From assembly GCA_050740975.1 (NCBI GenBank), contig JBOIEE010000044.1, positions 1-16,331 on the forward strand: a DNA stretch of 16,331 bases, read 5' to 3'. The translations under genes were made by a program, and so were the position numbers. The notes beneath the pieces are model-generated. The model saw only the letters and a program-made list of their open reading frames with translations. It was not told where the DNA came from and searched no databases. Below are positions 12,869-16,331 of the stretch, one piece after another (the stretch's first letter is position 1; each line of letters starts with the position of its first letter). The stretch is from JBOHHR01 sp050740975 (GTDB taxonomy: Bacteria; Pseudomonadota; Gammaproteobacteria; JBOHHR01).

Positions 12869-13087
12869 GTGGGCGCGGAGATCACCGAGGTCCGACCCAC
12901 CAGGCCAATGACGAGCCGACAGAACTATTGTAGCCCGGGCGGCCGGCGATCGGTAGCCCCTCGGTGCCGGCAATGCGGCGGGCCGAGCCTGGAGACCTCG
13001 GGGGACCTCTGTCCGACCTGCTCGCGTAAGCTGTTCCTTGAACGAGCGATCCTGCGCTGGCGGCGGCTGCTGGGGTTTTGGGCGTGA
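12869..13087 (+). CDS. Small zinc-ribbon protein
   Basis: GTG at 12869 follows GAGGTGG and gives 72 residues; an internal ATG at 12908 would give 59. The core 'CRQCGGPSLETSGDLCPTC' contains two CxxC pairs 14 residues apart, a zinc ribbon. The tail 'SRKLFLERAILRWRRLLGFW' is a basic amphipathic helix. Its stop overlaps an ATG (TGATG at 13085-13089) that probably starts the replication gene, so the two are likely coupled. A role as a replication accessory or DNA-binding factor is inference. Confidence 0.55.
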   Translation: MGAEITEVRPTRPMTSRQNYCSPGGRRSVAPRCRQCGGPSLETSGDLCPTCSRKLFLERAILRWRRLLGFWA

Positions 13088-13397
13088 TGGGTGAGTCGGC
13101 TGCTCACTGCCGCAGTGCGGGGCGCCGCTGCCTCCTTCGTACACCGTTTTTTACCAACTACACAAGTGGGTTGCCAGCCTCTCGCTCAAAGGCGTCGAGA
13201 AAGGGGTGCTTAGGGTCTTGGCGGATCATGCCGATTGGACCGATTACACCTGCTACCCGTCCGCCGATTGCATCGCTCACATCAGCGGTTTTTGCAAGTG
13301 GGCTGTGCAGCGTGCGATCCGGCGCCTTATCGAGCAGGAGGTGATCGAATGCGAGTTTAGTGCTGGCCGCAACCCGAACCGCTACCGACTGCGCGTT

Positions 13398-13528
13398 AAC
13401 AGTGTGCCAGACACACCGTTCAGAACAGCCAACAGTGTGCCAGACACACCGTTTGGTGTGGCCAACCGTTTGTTAGACACTCGCCAACCGTGTGTCTCGC
13501 ACATCCCCAACCGTGTGTTAGACACACC
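13398..13528. repeat. Five palindromic iterons, probable replication origin
   Basis: Copies start at 13398, 13431, 13464, 13486 and 13509. Copies 1 and 2 are identical over 23 bases. The consensus is AAC-N-GTGTG-N5-CACAC-N-GTT, itself an imperfect palindrome. Spacings are 33, 33, 22 and 23, all near whole numbers of helical turns. Copies 3-5 diverge in their right half. An AT-rich segment (GATAATTTAACAAGAAATAC, 13535-13554) follows directly, as an unwinding element would. Iterons inside the initiator gene followed by AT-rich DNA is the lambda O/ori arrangement. Initiator binding is inference. Confidence 0.7.
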
Positions 13529-13636
13529 CGAACAAGATAATTTAACAAGAAATACTAACAAGAATGCGCAGCGCCAGCGCGCCGCGGCGCGCGTGTGTGC
13601 TTTTGATATTTTTTATGGGGCTTACCCCAAAAAAAG

Positions 13637-13712
13637 AGACAGGGCAGATCGTGGTGGACCTGTTAGCCGGTTCTGGCACAACCATCGATATCGCCAAGGC
13701 GACTTCGCGCAA
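13637..13712 (+). pseudogene. DNA methyltransferase fragment with motif I
   Basis: In a frame different from the replication gene, the translation reads 'ETGQIVVDLLAGSGTTIDIA' then 'KATSRKC'. DLxAGSGTT is the S-adenosylmethionine-binding motif I of N4/N6 DNA methyltransferases. There is no start and the similarity stops at about 13712, where the complementary strand begins to read as a ParB-like domain. It is a fragment. Confidence 0.6.
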
Positions 13713-14017
13713 GTGCGCCTGCCAGCGGTGGTATCCATCGACCAGCACGCCATCTCGCGCGATAGTGATTGGGGGAAGGTTATCAAGCTGAGATCCTGCG
13801 CGAATCCTATCGGCGAAACGCGTTTAGCGTGTTCCACTACAGATCCGACAATGTGATACCAAGCCACATTGAAGGCATCCAGATCCATCTCGGCCAATTC
13901 ATTAGGATGGGACGAGTAACGGCCGGCGGCCTGCTTCCAGTAAGGCGGATCTAGAAGTAATCGACCACGCCACACAGATGCTCGCGCCGTTCCTTGATGT
14001 TGATCCGATACTTCCAT
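13697..14017 (-). pseudogene. Methyltransferase DPPY fragment followed by a ParB-like fragment, frameshifted
   Basis: On the minus strand from about 13960 the translation reads 'LLLDPPYWKQAAGRYSSHPN' then 'ELAEMDLDAFNVAWYHIVGS'. DPPYW is catalytic motif IV of N6-adenine or N4-cytosine methyltransferases, and the following YS.xPxxLAxM segment is familiar from such enzymes. After 'VVEHAKR' the frame shifts (CGCG at about 13820, equivalent to a lost base) and continues as 'RFADRIRAGSQL', then 'LPPITIARDGVLVDGYHRWQ' and 'AHLRE', which resembles the ParB/Srx nuclease-like core (LVDGxHRxxA). The upstream end to 14017 shows no recognisable domain. Motif I is found on the opposite strand at 13637-13712. 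Confidence 0.55.
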
Positions 14018-14213
14018 CTTTGGGCTGGCGCATTGAGCGCCGCGTAATTGTGCCGTATCAAACGAAACCTCACGTCCTCTTCTACGTCTACCGCAGAGTG
14101 GGTGGTGATGTGGTTAATTATGAGGCCATCAAGGCGATGAAATTCGCGACCTCGCAACCCCTTTCGGACGGGAGCCGGCCTGCAGGCGTTCGCGCCGGGG
14201 TGAGGCTACCCCT
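14018..14213. other. Stretch without a recognised gene
   Basis: A plus-strand frame of 86 codons (13978-14238, beginning MLAPFLDVDPILPSLGWRIE) is open through here and reads fairly protein-like, with 'VLFYVYRRVGGDVVNYEAIK'. It has no ribosome-binding site that I trust and overlaps the methyltransferase remnant on the other strand. I leave it as an open possibility, not a gene call. Confidence 0.3.
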
Positions 14214-14441
14214 TCACCTGGGTTCAATGCCGTCTTGAACACCTTCGAGCTCGTCGAACGAGCGGAATGGTTCCTTCGTGGCTGCTTTGAGGCGTTCGCC
14301 GGCGTCGCTGAGCGCGCGGCAAGCCTCGTTTCGCAAACCGCGAGCCTCGGTTATCGGGACCTGCGCGAGTCGGGCAATGTCGAGCAGGACGCAGATCTGG
14401 TATACGGCTGAAAAAAATGTATCCTTTTTACGTTTAGGCAC
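14214..14441 (-). CDS. Hypothetical small helical protein, 75 residues
   Basis: It starts at a GTG (14441) as MPKRKKDTFFSAVYQICVLL and continues with 'ARGLRNEACRALSDAGERLK'. It is basic at the N-terminus, mostly helical, and acidic at the C-terminus ('SFDELEGVQDG'). I do not recognise it. The start lacks a clear Shine-Dalgarno. The composition looks more protein-like than the opposite strand, and it is divergent from the pentapeptide-repeat gene, so a small regulator is conceivable (inference only). Confidence 0.4.
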   Translation of the reverse strand: MPKRKKDTFFSAVYQICVLLDIARLAQVPITEARGLRNEACRALSDAGERLKAATKEPFRSFDELEGVQDGIEPR

Positions 14442-14529
14442 CAGACCACAACAAGAAATAGCCGATGCGGTTTCTCTGTCCTTTGCTCGCCTCTGTCCTG
14501 ATGTCCTACCTGGCTAATAAAGGGAGCTC

Positions 14530-14557
14530 CGGGCGAGGCCGCGCATAAAGCCCGGAA
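14530..14557 (+). repeat. GC-rich hairpin in the leader of the pentapeptide-repeat gene
   Basis: CCGGGC and GCCCGG pair around a 15-base loop, immediately before the GTG start at 14568. It may shape translation of that gene. Confidence 0.4.
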
Positions 14558-14567
14558 ACAGGACGCG

Positions 14568-15716
14568 GTGGAGCAGCCGAAGGTCTGGCAAGGCAAGTTT
14601 GCCGATGGGACGCCGCTCACCCAGACGAGACTCAAAGAGCTGCTCACTGCGCACAAGCGGTGGTGGCTGCAGATCGCCGAGAAAAAGCTCCGAGAAGCAA
14701 CGTACAAAGGGAGTGTGAAAGCAGAGGATCGTGAGGCGTGGGTCAGCAGCCTAGTGGCCTCCGACTGGGAAGCGGATCAAGGCAGGCTCGTCCTTGAGGG
14801 AGCGAGTCTAGTCGGCGTCAACCTGCAAGGGGCGCAGCTTTCATACTTCAACCTGCGAACGTCGATGCTTTTAGACGCCAACCTGAAACGGGCGGTGCTT
14901 TTGGACGCAAACCTGAAACTGGCGGTGCTTTGGGACGCCAATCTGCAAGGGGCGGTGCTTTGGCTCGCCAATCTGCAAGAGACGCAGCTTTCGGGCGCCA
15001 ACCTGGAAGGGGCGGTGCTTTGGGACGCCAATCTGCAAGGGGCGCTATACCAGCCGGATTCTGCTCCGGACATCCATAGCTTAGCGAAAGCTAGGCATCT
15101 GGAGACGATGCGGTTCGCGAGCTCCCCGGACGCCTTGGAGGATCTGCGCCGGGAATTCAAAAACCGGGGTTATACCAAACAAGAACGCCAGATCACCCAC
15201 GCACTAAAGCGATCCGAGCATGAGAACGCGTGGAGAGACGGCGAATATATCGACTCCGTGTTCAAGTATGTGTTTTTCTACCTACCGGTGGGCTACGGAC
15301 TTTATCCGGGACGGGCGCTGTGGATCCTAGCGGTATTGGTCGGGGCTTTCACGTTACCCTATGCCATAGCGATTGGCCGGCCATCGCAAAAGTCTCACAT
15401 CTATCGCTTCTGGCCGGAAAGGCGTATCGACGCGACCGGGAACACAGCGCAGGTCGCAGACTCGGTAAAAATCGAGCGGCTGGATGCGAGAAGTTGGCGC
15501 ATCTTTAGCTATGCGCTCTACTTCAGTCTCCTTTCCGCCTTCCACATCGGGCGGCGGGAGCTGAACGTAGGCAACTGGATCGCTCGCCTCCAACTGCACC
15601 CGTATACCCTGCAAGCCACCGGCTGGGTGCGAACGGTTTCGGGGTTTCAGTCCCTCATCAGCGTCTACTTGCTCGCACTGTGGGCGCTCAGCTATTTTGG
15701 CCGGCCCTTCGAGTAG
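14568..15716 (+). CDS. Pentapeptide-repeat protein with C-terminal membrane domain
   Basis: 382 residues from a GTG at 14568 (AGGA nearby). Residues 1-75 are charged and helical. Residues 76-160 are about 17 pentapeptide units of the A(N/D)LxX type (for example LLDAN LKRAV and LWDAN LQGAV), which fold as a right-handed quadrilateral beta-helix. After a linker (161-235) come membrane segments at about 250-270 ('LWILAVLVGAFTLPYAIAIG') and 360-377 ('SLISVYLLALWALSYF'), with a further hydrophobic stretch 'FSYALYFSLLSAF' near 313-325. This resembles pentapeptide-repeat proteins with an ion-channel-like C-terminus. Its substrate is unknown. It sits as a lone cargo gene between the replication region and terS and has its own flanking signals, so host-fitness or anti-phage function is a reasonable guess, not shown. 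Confidence 0.8.
   Translation: MEQPKVWQGKFADGTPLTQTRLKELLTAHKRWWLQIAEKKLREATYKGSVKAEDREAWVSSLVASDWEADQGRLVLEGASLVGVNLQGAQLSYFNLRTSMLLDANLKRAVLLDANLKLAVLWDANLQGAVLWLANLQETQLSGANLEGAVLWDANLQGALYQPDSAPDIHSLAKARHLETMRFASSPDALEDLRREFKNRGYTKQERQITHALKRSEHENAWRDGEYIDSVFKYVFFYLPVGYGLYPGRALWILAVLVGAFTLPYAIAIGRPSQKSHIYRFWPERRIDATGNTAQVADSVKIERLDARSWRIFSYALYFSLLSAFHIGRRELNVGNWIARLQLHPYTLQATGWVRTVSGFQSLISVYLLALWALSYFGRPFE
14868..15047 (+). repeat. Six 30-bp tandem repeats coding the pentapeptide helix
   Basis: The DNA repeats every 30 bases (ten residues, two pentapeptides), with copies sharing GACGCCAA.CTG.AA..GGCGGTGCTTT. The high nucleotide identity, not only protein similarity, points to recent duplication within the gene and possible length variation by slippage. 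Confidence 0.75.
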
Positions 15717-15954
15717 GGTTTCTTTGATCCGTACAAGGGTATGGGGGGTCTAAAAAGCTACCGTGAGGATAGGGGCTTGTCTTGTCTTGCGTCTTGAAGA
15801 TATTCCAAATCCATGGGGGATAGGGGGATAGGGGGTATAGAAATGTACACCGATCGCCGGGGGAGCGGGCACGCCGTGCCGTTTTTTTACCCGCGAAATT
15901 GGGAATTTTTATCCTTAACCGCTGCGTGGATCGTAATATCAAGGGGTTAGAAAT
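15717..15954. other. Intergenic stretch with a G-rich repeat
   Basis: No gene is seen. It contains GGGGGG at 15743-15748 and a triplet of G5 runs spaced exactly 8 bases (15815-15819, 15823-15827, 15831-15835; unit GGGGGATA), a candidate G-quadruplex. A terminator follows at 15868. The last 60 bases hold the terS ribosome-binding site (AAGGGG) and no clear promoter. Confidence 0.6.
15868..15888 (+). terminator. Rho-independent terminator before terS
   Basis: GGCAC and GTGCC form a stem around GCC, followed by G and seven T residues (15882-15888). It would end the pentapeptide-repeat transcript about 150 bases after its stop codon and separate it from terS. Confidence 0.65.
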
Positions 15955-16331
15955 ATGAAAGGCCGGAAACCACTACCTGAAAACGTGAAATTACTGCGTG
16001 GAACCGGGGGTAAAAAGGCAAAAGATGGTGTTGAAATCGGCTCTGCTCGCCTGTTGTATGCCCCAAAGGATTTAACCTTCGAGGCGAAGCGAGCGTGGCC
16101 GCAATTCGCTAAGCCGCTGGCCGAGGCGGGGATCACCACCGCGCTTGATGCAGCGGCGTTGAGGCTCTTGGTTGAGACTTATTCGACCTGGCTAAAGGCG
16201 AACGAAGCGATCCAGCGCGAGGGCATGACCTATGAGGCGAACGGTATTCAGCGGGTGAGCCCTTGGATCCGAATTCAGGCGAGCTCCGGCGAGCTCATGC
16301 TACGCCTGCTCAGTGAATTCGGCATGACCCC
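15955..16331 (+). CDS. terS: Phage terminase small subunit, P27 family (5' part)
   Basis: ATG at 15955 with AAGGGG eight bases upstream; the frame is open to the right edge (125 codons). MKGRKPLPENVKLLRGTGGK is the standard P27-family opening (GRKPxPxxxKxLxGT). It is followed by 'FEAKRAWPQFAKPLAEAGIT' and 'LDAAALRLLVETYSTWLKAN', and later 'SPWIRIQASSGELMLRLLSE' and 'FGMTP', all expected for this family. The small subunit recognises the packaging site and brings DNA to the large subunit. The following gene (large terminase or not) lies outside the window and would decide between prophage and satellite. Confidence 0.9.
   Translation, partial: MKGRKPLPENVKLLRGTGGKKAKDGVEIGSARLLYAPKDLTFEAKRAWPQFAKPLAEAGITTALDAAALRLLVETYSTWLKANEAIQREGMTYEANGIQRVSPWIRIQASSGELMLRLLSEFGMT

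Larger units (their letters stand above)
13087..13856 (+). pseudogene. Phage O-like replication initiator with internal origin, apparently damaged
   Basis: The main frame encodes 'YQLHKWVASLSLKGVEKGVL' then 'RVLADHADWTDYTCYPSADC' and 'WAVQRAIRRLIEQEVIE', a winged helix-turn-helix like those at the start of phage O-type initiators. It then runs through the iteron region (translated as repeats of NSVPDTPF) and 'AFDIFYGAYPKK', the start of the usual O-like C-terminal region. The ATG coupled to the upstream stop (13087) is in another frame; joining needs a shift, perhaps at the T6 run 13147-13152. The first standard start in the main frame (GTG 13206) would cut the first helix. After about 13630 the sequence turns into a methyltransferase scrap and the frame runs on to a TGA at 13854-13856. 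Both ends therefore look disturbed. Confidence 0.6.

Noticed and set aside
12596..13144. 182-codon minus-strand frame opposite the excisionase-like and zinc-ribbon genes
   Set aside because: Proline/arginine-rich without a domain; the opposite strand has ribosome-binding sites and motifs.
13398..13528. CRISPR-like array reading of the repeats
   Set aside because: Copies are short palindromes spaced 22-33 bases inside a coding frame, with no unique spacers and no cas genes.

Overview
The window looks like chromosomal DNA of a proteobacterium, most likely a gammaproteobacterium. The ribosomal proteins L13 and S9, a GlpG-type rhomboid protease and the tRNA genes all have gammaproteobacterial character, and GC content is moderately high. 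This placement rests on recognising protein families by eye, not on a database search.

Region 1 (1-4810) is accessory and decayed. It opens with the end of a heme-oxygenase-like diiron protein followed by a PNPOx-like flavoprotein. Next come scraps of an IS91-type transposase, an AbrB/MazE-type antitoxin broken by three frameshifts, an intact glpG on the minus strand, a second IS91-type scrap, an M15 peptidase, and a sigma-70-family factor broken by a frameshift and an amber codon. The sigma remnant reads in frame into the peptidase.

Region 2 (4811-7713) is a clean two-component operon on the minus strand: a membrane histidine kinase overlapping by one base with an NtrC-type sigma-54 activator. 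The activator carries GAFTHA where the family consensus is GAFTGA.

Region 3 (7714-10397) mixes housekeeping genes and debris. It holds the 5' scrap of an IS481-like transposase, tRNA-Ser(GGA), a truncated ABC permease, a putative molybdenum-carrier/SLOG protein, a 48-residue membrane peptide, rplM-rpsI behind a good sigma-70 promoter, and tRNA-Gln(CTG).

Region 4 (10398 to the end) is an integrated element whose left edge is the 3' end of tRNA-Gln. Its order is: tyrosine integrase coupled to a DUF1640-like coiled-coil membrane protein, an unknown protein, a strong terminator, an excisionase-like protein, a zinc-ribbon protein, a phage O-like replication protein with five palindromic iterons inside its gene followed by AT-rich DNA (a probable origin), a scrambled methyltransferase/ParB-like remnant, a divergent small gene, a pentapeptide-repeat membrane protein, and a P27-type terminase small subunit that runs off the window. 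This compact order (integrase, regulators, replication/origin, accessory gene, terS) fits either a prophage or a phage satellite of the PICI type. The window ends before this can be decided. The most interesting items are the iteron origin, the pentapeptide-repeat membrane protein placed as cargo, and the methyltransferase mosaic.
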